Position numbers and translations under genes: made by a program. From Alphaproteobacteria bacterium (lineage in GTDB: Bacteria; Pseudomonadota; Alphaproteobacteria; Reyranellales; Reyranellaceae): a stretch of 64,000 bases of DNA. The notes under the pieces are model-generated. The model was not told the DNA's origin, did no database searches, and worked only from the letters and a program-made list of their open reading frames with translations. The stretch lies in NCBI GenBank assembly GCA_016870115.1, contig VGCH01000006.1, positions 62,001 to 126,000 of the forward strand, given 5' to 3'. Positions 53,212 through 62,705 of this stretch are shown here, one piece after another; positions within the stretch are counted from its first letter, which is position 1, and every line of letters begins with the position of its first letter.

Positions 53212-53840
53212 GCGAGCGGCTGGTCGTCGCGATCGACGGTCCGGCCGCATCGGGCAAGGGCACGCTCGCGCGCCGCCTCGCCAGCCACTTCGGGTTGCCT
53301 CATCTCGATACAGGCTCGCTCTATCGGGCTGTTGCGTTGCGGGCGTCGCGCGACGGGGTGGCGCCGGAGGTGGCCGCGGGTCGCCTTTCCGCGGCCGATC
53401 TCGCCGATCCGGCGCTGCGCGACGACGCCATCGGCCAGGCCGCGTCGCGCGTGGCAGCGAATCCGGAGGTGCGGGCCAAGCTGCTGGAATTTCAGCGAAA
53501 TTTTGCCAACCAGGCGGGCGGAGCGGTGCTGGACGGTCGCGACATCGGGACAGTCATTTGCCCCGCGGCACCCGTGAAATTCTACGTGACGGCGAGCCTT
53601 GAGGCGCGGACGGACCGGCGGGTCGGGGAGTTGCGCGCCCGTGGCGGCGATCCTATAAGGCCGCGCGTTCTTGCCGAGCTGGAAGAACGGGATCGCCGCG
53701 ACAGCGGCCGGGCGGACGCCCCCTTGCGGGCCGCACCCGATGCCTACCGGCTCGATACCACCGACATGGATGCCGAGCGGGCGCTTGCCGCCGCGCTGGC
53801 GTACATGGCGGGCAAGGGCTTCCGACGCGCCGGGTCTTAA
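53208..53840 (+). CDS. cmk: cytidylate kinase
   Basis: Phosphorylates CMP and dCMP. A 210-residue P-loop kinase with [32 protein letters not shown] and [20 protein letters not shown]. It overlaps aroA by four bases and precedes rpsA, the classic aroA-cmk-rpsA-ihfB order. Confidence 0.97.
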   Translation: MSERLVVAIDGPAASGKGTLARRLASHFGLPHLDTGSLYRAVALRASRDGVAPEVAAGRLSAADLADPALRDDAIGQAASRVAANPEVRAKLLEFQRNFANQAGGAVLDGRDIGTVICPAAPVKFYVTASLEARTDRRVGELRARGGDPIRPRVLAELEERDRRDSGRADAPLRAAPDAYRLDTTDMDAERALAAALAYMAGKGFRRAGS

Positions 53841-53994
53841 GTCGCCGCCGGCGGGCCGGCGACGTTCGAGCGGCGATTGCGCACCGGGCCCGTGGCCCGG
53901 ACGTGGGCGAAACAGGCACTGGATCCGCCGGACTTAACCGGCTGGCCGACGGGCAGCTTCCGCCGCCCGGGATCATGTTGTGAAAGGATACCCT

Positions 53995-55725
53995 ATGCCG
54001 AGAGGCAGCGCCGTCCGTCAGAATGCTACCGACGCCAACGCCGAATTCGCCGCCCTGCTAGAGGAATCGCTCGGTGGCTCGCAGAGTTTCGAAGGGTCCG
54101 TCGTCAAGGGACGCGTGATCCGCATCGCCAACGACTTCGTGGTGATCGATGTCGGCCTGAAGTCCGAAGGCCGCGTGCCGCTGCGCGAGTTCGGCATCGG
54201 CGGCGCCGCGCCCGAGGTCAAGGAAGGCGACTCGATCGACATTTTCGTCGACCGCATGGAGAACCGCGAGGGCGAGGCCGTCCTGTCGCGCGAGAAGGCG
54301 CGCCGCGAGGAGTCGTGGACCCAGCTTGAGAAGGCGTTCGGCGACAACGAGCGCGTCATGGGCACCATTTTCGGTCGCGTAAAGGGCGGCTTCACCGTGG
54401 ACCTCAACGGCGCCGTGGCGTTCCTGCCGGGCAGCCAGGTCGATGTCCGCCCGGTGCGCGATGTCGGTCCGCTGATGGGCCAGGAGCAGCAATTCGCGAT
54501 CCTCAAGATGGACCGCCGCCGGGGCAACATCGTGGTGTCGCGTCGCGCCGTCATGGAAGAGACCCGGGCCGAGGACCGCACCCGCTTGATGGGAGCGCTG
54601 ACCGAGGGTCAGATCCTGGACGGTGTCGTGAAGAACATCACCGACTACGGTGCTTTCGTGGATCTGGGCGGCGTCGACGGCCTCCTGCATGTCACCGACA
54701 TCGCCTGGAAGCGGATCAACCATCCGTCGGAGGCGCTCACGATCGGGCAGCAAGTGCGGGTGCAGGTCGTGCGCTTCAACCCGGAGACGCAGCGCATCTC
54801 GCTCGGCATGAAGCAGCTGATGAGCGATCCGTGGGACGACGCCGGCGCCAAGTACCCGGTCGGTCTCAAGCTCAAGGGCCGCGTCACCAACATCACCGAC
54901 TACGGCGCCTTCGTGGAGCTGGAGCCGGGCGTCGAGGGCCTGGTGCATGTCAGCGAGATGAGCTGGACCAAGAAGAACGTGCACCCCGGCAAGATCGTCT
55001 CGACCTCGCAGGAAGTCGAAGTGATGGTGCTGGACGTCGATATGTCCAAGCGCCGCATTTCGCTCGGCCTCAAGCAGTGCCTCGCCAACCCGTGGGAGAG
55101 CTTCGCCGAGAAGCACCCGAGCGGCACCGAGCTCGAAGGCGAGGTTCGCAACATCACCGAGTTCGGCCTCTTCGTGGGCCTTCCCGGCGACATCGACGGC
55201 ATGGTCCACCTCAGCGATCTCAGCTGGGAGAAGGCCGGCGACGAGGCCATCCGCGACTTCAAGAAGGGCGACCAGGTCAAGGTCAAGGTGCTCGACGTCG
55301 ACATCGACAAGGAGCGCATCTCGCTCGGCATCAAGCAGCTCTCCAACGATCCGTTCGAGAAGGTGGGCGGCGTTGCCAAGAAGGGCGATGTAGTGACCGT
55401 CGTGGTCGCGACCATCCAGGACAACGGCATCGACGTGACGCTGCAGGACGGCATCCCGGGCTTCATCCGCAAGTCGGAGCTGAGCCGCGATCGTTCCGAG
55501 CAGCGTCCGGAGCGCTACGCCGTGGGCGACAAGCTCGACGCCAAGATCACCAACATCGACAAGGCCTCGCGCCGCGTCATCCTGTCGGTGAAGGCGCGGG
55601 AGCTCGACGAGGAGAAGAAGGCGATGGCCGATTTCGGCTCGTCCGACTCGGGCGCAAGCCTGGGCGACATCCTGGGTGCCGCACTCAACCGCGCCCAGAA
55701 GAAGTCCGACGGCGACGGCCAATAG
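53995..55725 (+). CDS. rpsA: 30S ribosomal protein S1
   Basis: The mRNA-binding protein of the small subunit. 576 residues with six S1 (OB) repeats; repeated signatures include ITDYGAFVDLGGVDGLLHVT, ITDYGAFVELEPGVEGLVHV and ITEFGLFVGLPGDIDGMVHL. The ATG at 53995 has AAAGGAT six bases upstream; a GTG five codons earlier lies on top of that site. The 154-base leader contains a 7-bp GTCGCCG/CGGCGAC hairpin right after cmk. Ends in a strong terminator. Confidence 0.97.
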   Translation: MPRGSAVRQNATDANAEFAALLEESLGGSQSFEGSVVKGRVIRIANDFVVIDVGLKSEGRVPLREFGIGGAAPEVKEGDSIDIFVDRMENREGEAVLSREKARREESWTQLEKAFGDNERVMGTIFGRVKGGFTVDLNGAVAFLPGSQVDVRPVRDVGPLMGQEQQFAILKMDRRRGNIVVSRRAVMEETRAEDRTRLMGALTEGQILDGVVKNITDYGAFVDLGGVDGLLHVTDIAWKRINHPSEALTIGQQVRVQVVRFNPETQRISLGMKQLMSDPWDDAGAKYPVGLKLKGRVTNITDYGAFVELEPGVEGLVHVSEMSWTKKNVHPGKIVSTSQEVEVMVLDVDMSKRRISLGLKQCLANPWESFAEKHPSGTELEGEVRNITEFGLFVGLPGDIDGMVHLSDLSWEKAGDEAIRDFKKGDQVKVKVLDVDIDKERISLGIKQLSNDPFEKVGGVAKKGDVVTVVVATIQDNGIDVTLQDGIPGFIRKSELSRDRSEQRPERYAVGDKLDAKITNIDKASRRVILSVKARELDEEKKAMADFGSSDSGASLGDILGAALNRAQKKSDGDGQ

Positions 55726-55752
55726 GCGCTATTGCCCCGCACCTAGCGGAAC

Positions 55753-55790
55753 AAGGCCGGCCCGGATTTTCGGGCCGGCCTTTTTCTTTT
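55753..55790 (+). terminator. terminator of rpsA
   Basis: AAGGCCGGCCCG, loop GATTTT, CGGGCCGGCCTT, then TTTCTTTT; the strongest terminator in the window. Confidence 0.93.
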
Positions 55791-55809
55791 GAGTTTCAAG
55801 GACTTAGGC

Positions 55810-55839
55810 TTGACGGTGCGGGGATAGTTTCGGTATTAT
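55810..55839 (+). promoter_or_regulatory. promoter of ihfB
   Basis: TTGACG (55810-55815), 18 bases, TATTAT (55834-55839), just after the rpsA terminator and 51 bases before the ihfB ATG. Confidence 0.65.
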
Positions 55840-55890
55840 CCATAAATCTTTGATCCCAAGGGCGATGTTCGCCCCGTTCAGGGAAGCGCG

Positions 55891-56211
55891 ATGACCAAGT
55901 CCGAGCTGATCGCCCGCCTGGCGGCCCGGAACCCGCACCTCTACCAGCGGGATGTCGAGCGCATCGTCGGAACCGTATTCAACGAGATTTCCAAGGCTCT
56001 GGCGGCCGGCGATCGTGTTGAGTTGCGCGGTTTCGGCGCGTTCTCGGTCAAGACCCGCGAGCCCCGTACTGGTCGCAACCCGCGCACCGGCGCGCAAGTC
56101 GCCGTGGCCTCCAAACGCGTGCCTTACTTCAAAACCGGCAAGGACCTGCGCGACCGCCTCAATAAGGAAGCCCAGCGCGCCGCTCTGGCGGCCGCCGCCC
56201 AGCGCAAGTAG
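55891..56211 (+). CDS. ihfB: integration host factor subunit beta
   Basis: A 106-residue HU/IHF-fold DNA-bending protein. [52 protein letters not shown] (beta-arm) and [15 protein letters not shown] mark the beta subunit; the last residues are an alanine-rich extension. IHF bends DNA between activator and sigma-54 promoters, as possibly at the cyanate operon here. Confidence 0.96.
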   Translation: MTKSELIARLAARNPHLYQRDVERIVGTVFNEISKALAAGDRVELRGFGAFSVKTREPRTGRNPRTGAQVAVASKRVPYFKTGKDLRDRLNKEAQRAALAAAAQRK

Positions 56212-56241
56212 GCCGCTCGCCTTTCCGAGCCTGCCCGTGCG

Positions 56242-56673
56242 ATGCTGGCGCCCGGCATGAAGATCGTTTCCCGCGTCCTGTTTCTCCTGTTCCTGCTCAT
56301 CTGCGTGTTGATGGCCATCAGCAACGCGCAGCCGGTTCAGGTCGGGCTCTGGCCCTTACCGCACGCGCTGGTCATGCCACTCTATCTCCTGGTCGTCGGA
56401 CTGCTGCTGGCTGGAGTGCTGGCGGGCGTGGCACTCGGCTGGTGGGCGGGGCGCCATCACCGCAAGCGCGCAAAGAGTGCGACGGCCGACGCGGCTCGCG
56501 GCGAGCGTGAGATCGCGCGGCTCAAGACCGAACTATCGGCCGCCCACGCTGCGCACCTCGCCGCTACCGGTGCGCCCGAACCACAACGCCGCGATTCCAA
56601 AGCGCTGGAGCGGCAAGGGGCCATCGTGCAGCCCGAACTGCTGCCGCCGACTTCCCGGGCGCCGGCAGCGTGA
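56242..56673 (+). CDS. LapA family membrane protein
   Basis: A 143-residue protein with two membrane helices (about 8-27 and 45-68: FLLFLLICVLMAISNAQPVQ and LLVVGLLLAGVLAGVALGWW) and a cytoplasmic coiled-coil tail. LapA-type (DUF1049) proteins follow ihfB in most alphaproteobacteria and act with LapB in control of LPS synthesis in E. coli. The start may be 56242 or the ATG at 56257. It overlaps the next gene by four bases. Confidence 0.9.
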   Translation: MLAPGMKIVSRVLFLLFLLICVLMAISNAQPVQVGLWPLPHALVMPLYLLVVGLLLAGVLAGVALGWWAGRHHRKRAKSATADAARGEREIARLKTELSAAHAAHLAATGAPEPQRRDSKALERQGAIVQPELLPPTSRAPAA

Positions 56674-57653
56674 GGATCCTCGACGCCGCCGCCGTCGACG
56701 CCGCGCTCGATGACATGGCCCTCATCGAGCGGCTGGACGCGGCGTTCCGGGCGGGCTGCGAGATGCCGGTGCGCCACCATCACCCGATTCCGGCCGCGCG
56801 CGGTCCGGGATCGGCCGACGCCATGCTGCTGCTGATGCCCGCGTGGACGCGGCCCGGCGGAGCTGCGCCGCCGCGCATTGGCGTGAAGCTGGTCACGGTC
56901 TTCCCCGACAACGCACAGGCGTCGTTGCCCTCGATCTTCGGGCAGTATCTCCTGCTCGACGGCACGACAGGCCAGCCGGTAGCCCTGCTGGACGGCACCA
57001 TGCTTACCAAGCGGCGCACGGCCTGCGCGTCGGGCCTCGCCGCGCGCTATCTCGCACGCGCCGATGCCCGGCGCCTCGTGATGATCGGCACGGGAGCACT
57101 GGCGCCGCATCTGGTGCGCGTCCATTGCAAGGTGAGACCGATCGAGGAGGTCGCGATCTGGGGCCGCACACCCGACCACGCCCGGGCGCTAGCCGCCGAG
57201 CTTGCGTCTTCGCTGCCCAGTGCGCTGGGACGGCCGGTCGCCGTGCGGGCCGCGCCGGATCGCGCCGCCGCAGTCGCCGCCGCCGATATCGTGTCCTGCG
57301 CCACGCTGTCGAAGGAGCCGCTGGTCGCGGGCGCGTGGCTCGCACCCGGCGCGCATCTCGATCTGGTCGGCGCCTATACGCCTGCGATGCGCGAGAGCGA
57401 CGATGAGGCCGCGCGTCGCGCCGAGGTCTTTGTCGATACCCGGGAGGGCGCCAGCCGCGAGGCCGGCGATATTGTGCAGCCGCTGAAATCGGGTGCTCTC
57501 CGGCCCGACCGGCTGCGCGCTGATCTCTATGAGCTCGCGCGCAAACAGCATCGGGGACGCGCTGCGTTACCGGCGGACAGCATCACGCTCTTCAAGTCGG
57601 TGGGTGCCGCCCTGGAGGATCTCGCCGCCGCGGAGCTCGCGATCGGCGCTTAG
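56670..57653 (+). CDS. ornithine cyclodeaminase/mu-crystallin family protein
   Basis: A 327-residue NAD(P)-dependent enzyme of the OCD/Mu-crystallin family: GVKLVTVFPDN, LLLDGTTGQPVALLDGTMLT, KRRTACASGLAARYLAR, the Rossmann loop MIGTGALAPHLV, and DLVGAYTPAMRE. Members interconvert amino and imino acids (ornithine cyclodeamination, ketimine or delta-1-pyrroline-2-carboxylate reduction). The GTG at 56670 overlaps the lapA-like stop (GTGA). Exact substrate open. Confidence 0.9.
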   Translation: MRILDAAAVDAALDDMALIERLDAAFRAGCEMPVRHHHPIPAARGPGSADAMLLLMPAWTRPGGAAPPRIGVKLVTVFPDNAQASLPSIFGQYLLLDGTTGQPVALLDGTMLTKRRTACASGLAARYLARADARRLVMIGTGALAPHLVRVHCKVRPIEEVAIWGRTPDHARALAAELASSLPSALGRPVAVRAAPDRAAAVAAADIVSCATLSKEPLVAGAWLAPGAHLDLVGAYTPAMRESDDEAARRAEVFVDTREGASREAGDIVQPLKSGALRPDRLRADLYELARKQHRGRAALPADSITLFKSVGAALEDLAAAELAIGA

Positions 57654-57843
57654 TTTCGCCATCGCCGAAACAAGCGGGGCGATCTTCATCCATCGCATGA
57701 GGACGGGTCTTGTCGCAGTCGCGGCGCACTTACCGCCGCCAAGGCAAGACTCGGCTAGCGTTGGTCCCGCAGCGCGCCTAGCGTGGCGGCGCCTTGAGCG
57801 GCTCTCGTGGGGAAGCGGGCGCCGCAGGGCAAGGAGTTTGCGT

Positions 57844-58272
57844 ATGGAGCTGACACGACGTCGGCTGGCCGCGGTGCTGGGGAGCACGGCGCTAGCCGGA
57901 GGCGCGGTGCCCGCGGGGGCGAGCACGCGACCGACCTTCATCTTTGTCGAGGCCGACGATTGCGAGCCGTGCAAGCGCTGGCACGCCAACGAGGCGCACT
58001 GGTGGCGCCAGGCGCCGGAGCATGCGCGCGTCCAGACGATCTTCTTGCGCGCGCCGCGCGCGCGCGAGGCCTACCGTGACGCCAACTGGCCGGAGGAGCT
58101 TCGCCGTTTCCGCGATCTGCCGGGCGCGCCGCGCGCGACGCCGGCATTCTTTGTCATTACCGGGGGGGCGCTGGTAACGATGACCTCGGGCTACTCGGCG
58201 TGGCGCCGCGATGTGCTGCCCACCGTGCGCCAGCTGGTGGCCGGCAGCGGGACACCGGCGCGTCGGGCCTAG
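57844..58272 (+). CDS. thioredoxin-like exported protein (intact paralogue)
   Basis: A 142-residue protein with a twin-arginine-like start (ELTRRRLAAVLGSTALAGGA, cleavage near AGAS) and a thioredoxin-fold domain: FIFVEADDCEPCKRWHANEA, where the redox motif is Cys-Glu-Pro-Cys, and then DANWPEELRRFRDLPGAPRA with cis-Pro-type ATPAFFVITGG. It is the intact counterpart of the frameshifted gene at 48687-49114. Probably a periplasmic redox protein; partners unknown. It stands alone, 190 bases after the cyclodeaminase gene. Confidence 0.8.
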   Translation: MELTRRRLAAVLGSTALAGGAVPAGASTRPTFIFVEADDCEPCKRWHANEAHWWRQAPEHARVQTIFLRAPRAREAYRDANWPEELRRFRDLPGAPRATPAFFVITGGALVTMTSGYSAWRRDVLPTVRQLVAGSGTPARRA

Positions 58273-58284
58273 GGTCAGTCCGCT

Positions 58285-59487
58285 CTAGCCGGGTTCGATC
58301 AGAGCACCCGACCGGGCCAGCGCCTCGATTTCTTCCGCCGGCACCCCGGCCTCGGCCAACACGGCGCGAGAGTCTTCGCCCAGCAGGCGCGCCTGCGTGC
58401 GGATTTCCGGCGGTGTGCGGCTCATGCGCATCGGCGGCTCGACCATCATCACCTCGCCCTCAGTGGGGTGCGGGTATCGACGAAACAGTTGTCGCCACAC
58501 GAGGTGCGGATCGTTGAACAGGTCCTCTGCCCTGTTGACCGGCGCGTTGGGAATCTGCGCGCGATCCAGGAGCGTCACCCATTCGGCGGTGGTACGTTCC
58601 AGCGCCAGTTTCTCGACCATGTCGTACATTTCCTCGATCCTGAGCGAGCGTGCGTTCAGCGTCGCGTAGCGCAGATCCTGCAGGACCTCCGGCCGGCCGA
58701 CGATCTCGAAGAAGTTTCGCCAATGCTTGTCGTTGTAGGGCAGGATCGCCATCCAGCCGTCGCGCGTGCGATATGGCTTGCGGGTGCGTGCGAGTAGCCG
58801 CGTGTAGCCGACCGCGCCGGCATCGCTGAAGGTCCGCTCCCACAGATGTTCGACCATCAGCCACGCGCTCATGGTCTCGAACATCGGCACTTCCACGAAC
58901 TGGCCCTCGCCGGTGCGCTGGCGGTGCATCAGCGCGGCGAGTGTCGAGAAGGCGAAGGTGAGCCCGACCGTCTTGTCGGCGAGGATGGTCGGGGGATAGC
59001 GCGGGGTGTCGTCCCGCGCTTGCCGGCCCATCAGGTCGGCGATGCCGAACCGGGCCTGGATGGCGTCGTCGTAGGCCGGCAGCCTGCCGTAGGGACCGTC
59101 GGCAGAGAAGCCATAGGCCCCGACATAGACGATATCCGGCTTCACTTTGGCGATGTCGGCATAGGACAGGCCCAGCGCCGCGATCGCCTGTGGCCGCAGC
59201 GCATGGACGAAGGCATCGGCGGTGGCGACCACCTTCAGAAGCGCCGCTCGCGCCGTCGGCTGTTTGAGATCGAGACAGACCGCGCGCTTGTTGCGGTTCA
59301 CGTAGAGATAGGTCGGTCCCATGCCCGGCGTGCGCCCCGGCCGGCCGATATGGCGCACGGCATCGCCCTCGGGGGCCTCGACCTTGATGACGTCGGCCCC
59401 CTGGTCGGCCAGCAACATGGTGCCATAGGGGCCAAGAATGATGTTGGTGAGGTCGACGATCCTCAATCCGTGCAGGGCGCCGGGCAT
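58285..59487 (-). CDS. CaiB/BaiF family (class III) CoA-transferase
   Basis: A 400-residue CoA-transferase of the formyl-CoA transferase fold. Blocks: LRIVDLTNIILGPYGTMLLA, DQGADVIKVEAPEGDAVR, DLKQPTARAALLKVVATADA and the later FVEVPMFETMSAWLM. The ATG at 59487 has GGAGAG eight bases before it; the longer frame to 59547 adds non-conserved residues. Moves CoA between carboxylic acids. Divergent from the acyl-CoA ligase, suggesting a shared carboxylic-acid catabolic route. Confidence 0.93.
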   Translation of the reverse strand: MPGALHGLRIVDLTNIILGPYGTMLLADQGADVIKVEAPEGDAVRHIGRPGRTPGMGPTYLYVNRNKRAVCLDLKQPTARAALLKVVATADAFVHALRPQAIAALGLSYADIAKVKPDIVYVGAYGFSADGPYGRLPAYDDAIQARFGIADLMGRQARDDTPRYPPTILADKTVGLTFAFSTLAALMHRQRTGEGQFVEVPMFETMSAWLMVEHLWERTFSDAGAVGYTRLLARTRKPYRTRDGWMAILPYNDKHWRNFFEIVGRPEVLQDLRYATLNARSLRIEEMYDMVEKLALERTTAEWVTLLDRAQIPNAPVNRAEDLFNDPHLVWRQLFRRYPHPTEGEVMMVEPPMRMSRTPPEIRTQARLLGEDSRAVLAEAGVPAEEIEALARSGALIEPG

Positions 59488-59615
59488 TGTCTCTCCGTTG
59501 AAGCGGGGCGCGCGAGACTGCGGCGCGACGGTTCGTCGGTCAATCACCCGGGTGTCTTGACTGTCGCGGCGCGAGCCCGAAACTCGCGACCCGAAATCGG
59601 CGAGGGAGAGCGGGC

Positions 59616-61157
59616 GTGGATGTGCGGACCCAGATGCGAAGCGCGGCGCACTACAACGCGAGTCGCGAGGCGGTCGTGGCGGGCGACCGGCGCCTCACGT
59701 TCTCTGAGGCCTGGACGCGGGGACTCCGGATGGCCAACGCCCTCCTGGCGCTCGGCCTGAAACCGCAGGATCGGGTCGGCGTGCTGGAGGACAACACGCT
59801 GGAATCGTCCGACTTTTTCCTGGGCGCCGCGATCGCCAACCTCGTGCGGGTGCCGCTCTACCCGCGCAACGCCCGCGAATCGCACGCCCACATGTTGGGC
59901 CACACCGGATGTCGCGCCGTGGTCGTGGCCGAGAAGTACCAGGCCGAGATCGAGGCGGTGCGGGGCGACTTGCCGGCGTTGGAGTACCTGCTGGTGCGTG
60001 ATGCCGGCTATGAGGCCTGGCTCGCCGGTCAACCCGACATCGATCCGGACGTGCCGATCGATCCCGAGGACAACTACATCATCCGCCATACCGGCGGGAC
60101 GACCGGCAAGTCCAAGGGGGTGGCCTATACCCATCGCGCCTGGCTCGCCGCCGGTCGCGACTGGTTCTACCTCTATCCGCCCGTCGAGCCCGGCGACTCC
60201 TGCCTGCACCTGGCGCCGATCAGCCACGGCTCGGGCTACCTCTTCACACCGATGTGGCTGGGGGGCGGCCGCAATGTCATGTGCGAACGGTTCGATCCGG
60301 CCAGCCTGCTCGACATCATGGCCAGCGAGCGGATCGGCTACATGTTCATGGTGCCGACCATCCTGAACGCCATCAACCGCATCCCCGGCATCGAGACCCG
60401 CAAGTTCCCCCACCTCAAATGCATGATGGTGTCGGCCGCCCCGATCTCGGATGAGACGGCGCTCAAGGCGCATCAGATTTTCGGCGCGGCGATGTTCCAG
60501 GGTTACGGACAGACCGAGGTGCTACCCGTGGCCATGATGGGGCCGCGGCAATGGTTCGCAAAGGATGTGCCCGGTTCCGAGCCCCTGCGCGCCTGCGGCA
60601 TGCCGCTGCCGTTCGCCCAACTGCAGATCTGGGACGAGGAGAATCGCCCGGTGCCACCCGGGGAGACGGGCGAGATCGTGGCGCGTACCGACGGCCAGAT
60701 GAAGGGCTTCTGGAACAACCCCGAGGCGACGGCGGAGCGAATCGTGAACGGCTGGGTGAAGACCGGCGACGTCGGCCGGCTCGATGCCAATGGCTATCTC
60801 TACATGCTCGACCGGGCCGACGACATGGTGATCTCGGGCGGCTACAACATCTATCCGGCAGAGCTGGAGAATGTCATCGCCGCCCATCCGGCGACGCTTG
60901 AGGTCGCGGTGTTCGGCATTCCCGATGCGCGTTGGGGCGAGACACCCTGCGCTGTGGTTTGCGTGAGACCGGATGTCGCGGTGAGCGAGAAGGAGCTGAT
61001 CGAGCTCTGCGCCGAGAAGCTCGGTGCCTACAAGCGGCCGGGGAAGGTCGTGTTGCGCGCCGAGCCATTGCCCAAGACGCCGGTCGGCAAGATTCGCCGC
61101 AAGGAACTGCGCGAACCCTTCTGGGTCGGTCACGCGCGTCGTGTCGCGGGCAACTGA
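59616..61157 (+). CDS. AMP-dependent acyl-CoA synthetase/ligase
   Basis: A 513-residue adenylate-forming enzyme: P-loop RHTGGTTGKSKGVAYTHR, A5-type GYGQTEVLPVAMMG, the hinge region MLDRADDMVISGGYNIYPAE, and the catalytic lysine in LPKTPVGKIRRKEL. It starts with GTG at 59616 after GAGGGAGAG. The acyl substrate is not predictable from sequence alone; fatty, aromatic or cyclic acids fit. Divergent from the CoA-transferase and followed by a MarR regulator. Confidence 0.93.
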   Translation: MDVRTQMRSAAHYNASREAVVAGDRRLTFSEAWTRGLRMANALLALGLKPQDRVGVLEDNTLESSDFFLGAAIANLVRVPLYPRNARESHAHMLGHTGCRAVVVAEKYQAEIEAVRGDLPALEYLLVRDAGYEAWLAGQPDIDPDVPIDPEDNYIIRHTGGTTGKSKGVAYTHRAWLAAGRDWFYLYPPVEPGDSCLHLAPISHGSGYLFTPMWLGGGRNVMCERFDPASLLDIMASERIGYMFMVPTILNAINRIPGIETRKFPHLKCMMVSAAPISDETALKAHQIFGAAMFQGYGQTEVLPVAMMGPRQWFAKDVPGSEPLRACGMPLPFAQLQIWDEENRPVPPGETGEIVARTDGQMKGFWNNPEATAERIVNGWVKTGDVGRLDANGYLYMLDRADDMVISGGYNIYPAELENVIAAHPATLEVAVFGIPDARWGETPCAVVCVRPDVAVSEKELIELCAEKLGAYKRPGKVVLRAEPLPKTPVGKIRRKELREPFWVGHARRVAGN

Positions 61158-61310
61158 CGCGCTGCAACGGCGGCGCGGCTCCGTCAAGCCTCGCGATTTT
61201 TTCGCGCGAACGAAACCGTTGTGCGCGCCGCATCGCGGGTGTAGCGAGAGACATCAGCACAGCGTTGCGCATCCATCCGGTGGACAGAAGAAACTTTCAG
61301 GGCGGGAGCC

Positions 61311-61784
61311 ATGGCCGGCAGTGTCGCGAGAAGGACTACGGAACAAAAGCCGGCACGCGCACCCGCCGTCCGGCCGTACAAGATCGAGGAACAGATCGGA
61401 TATCTGCTGCGACGCGCGCACCAGCGCGCGACTTCGATCTTCCAGACCGCGATCGGCGATCCGAACACCACGCCCACCCAGTATTCGAGCATGGTGAAGC
61501 TGAACGAGTACGGCGAGCTGTCGCAGAACTTGCTCGGTCGGCTCGTCGGCATGGACAAGGCCACGATGCAGGGTGTGATTCGGCGCCTCAAGGAACGTCG
61601 CCTCGTTGAGTCGCGCCCCGATCCCGGCGACGCGCGTCGCACGCTCCTGCGACTGACGACCGAAGGCCAGCGGCTGACCCATCGCCTGATGGTGAACGGG
61701 CCCGCCGTCTCGCGTGAAACGCTGAAGCCGCTCGCACCCGAAGACCAGCGGCGTCTGGTGGAGCTGCTCGCCCGTATTGTGTGA
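61311..61784 (+). CDS. MarR-family transcriptional regulator
   Basis: A 157-residue winged-helix protein: YLLRRAHQRATSIFQTAIGD, TPTQYSSMVKLNEYGELSQN, recognition helix LVGMDKATMQGVIRRLKERR, and wing RPDPGDARRTLLRLTTEGQR. It lies between the acyl-CoA ligase and the molybdenum hydroxylase genes on the same strand; MarR regulators of aromatic-acid catabolism often sit so. The 153-base gap upstream should hold its promoter. Confidence 0.92.
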   Translation: MAGSVARRTTEQKPARAPAVRPYKIEEQIGYLLRRAHQRATSIFQTAIGDPNTTPTQYSSMVKLNEYGELSQNLLGRLVGMDKATMQGVIRRLKERRLVESRPDPGDARRTLLRLTTEGQRLTHRLMVNGPAVSRETLKPLAPEDQRRLVELLARIV

Positions 61785-61874
61785 GCTGCGCGCCCAACCG
61801 CTCCGGTTGGACTCGCCCAGCCCCTGTGGCATCGTGCGTACACGAACGTTTCACCGGCCGCAGGGTGTCGTTGC

Positions 61875-62705
61875 GTGGGTGCGTATCTCCGTCCGTCCCG
61901 TCTCAATGAAGCGCTGGCAGCGCTCGCGCGGCCGCATCTTGTGCTGGCCGGCGGCACCGACATTTACCCGGGCTGGGTCGGCCGACCGATCGACGGCGAT
62001 GTCCTCGACATTGGCGCGATCGTCGGGCTCGGGGGCATCGACCGAGTGGCCGGTGGTTGGCGCATCGGCGCCGCCGTCACCTGGAGCCAACTTCTCGCCG
62101 CGGTCCTGCCGGCGGGCTTCGACGCGCTGAAGCAGGCGGCCCGCGAAGTCGGCGGCCGGCAGATCCAGAACGCCGCGACGTTGGTCGGCAACGTCTGCAA
62201 CGCCTCGCCGGCGGCCGATTCGCTGCCCTGTCTCCTGACCCTCGACGCCGAGATCGAGCTCAGCGACCGTGCCGGCACGCGGCGCCTGCCGGTGGCCGAG
62301 TTCGTGCGTGGCAATCGCCGCACGGCGCTCCAGCCGGGTGAGCTTGCGACGGCGCTCCTTGTGCCTGACGCCGCGGCGCAGTCCCGCAGCCGGTTCCTGA
62401 AACTGGGTGCCCGCCGCTACCTTGTGATCTCGATCGCGAGCGTGGCGGTTGCGCTGGATGTCGTGGAGGGTCGCGTAGCGGCGGCGCGCGTCGCGGTCGG
62501 TGCCTGCTCGGAGGTCCCCTGCCGGCTGCCTGCGTTGGAGGCGGCGTTGCGCGGCGCGCCCGCGGACGCCCGCCTCGTCGAGCGGGCCTCTGCGGCGCAT
62601 CTTGCAGCGCTGCGGCCGATCGACGACGTCCGCGCGAGTGGCGACTATCGACGCGACGCCGCACTTACGCTGGTCAAGCGCGCGCTGGCCGAGGTGGCGG
62701 CGTGA
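61875..62705 (+). CDS. xanthine dehydrogenase-family FAD-binding subunit
   Basis: A 276-residue FAD subunit of a molybdenum hydroxylase (CoxM/XdhB type). FAD-loop HLVLAGGTDIYPGW, the second GGRQIQNAATLVGNVCNASP and LPCLLTLDAEIEL, plus the C-terminal CO-dehydrogenase flavoprotein domain (RRYLVISIASVAVALDVVEG). It starts with GTG at 61875. It overlaps the Fe-S/molybdenum subunit gene (GTGA) and would pass electrons from it to NAD or another acceptor. Confidence 0.93.
   Translation: MGAYLRPSRLNEALAALARPHLVLAGGTDIYPGWVGRPIDGDVLDIGAIVGLGGIDRVAGGWRIGAAVTWSQLLAAVLPAGFDALKQAAREVGGRQIQNAATLVGNVCNASPAADSLPCLLTLDAEIELSDRAGTRRLPVAEFVRGNRRTALQPGELATALLVPDAAAQSRSRFLKLGARRYLVISIASVAVALDVVEGRVAAARVAVGACSEVPCRLPALEAALRGAPADARLVERASAAHLAALRPIDDVRASGDYRRDAALTLVKRALAEVAA

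Noticed and set aside
54058-55722. A 554-codon minus-strand frame opposite rpsA.
   Set aside because: It mirrors the repeated S1 domains and shows no independent homology; rpsA on the plus strand is certain.
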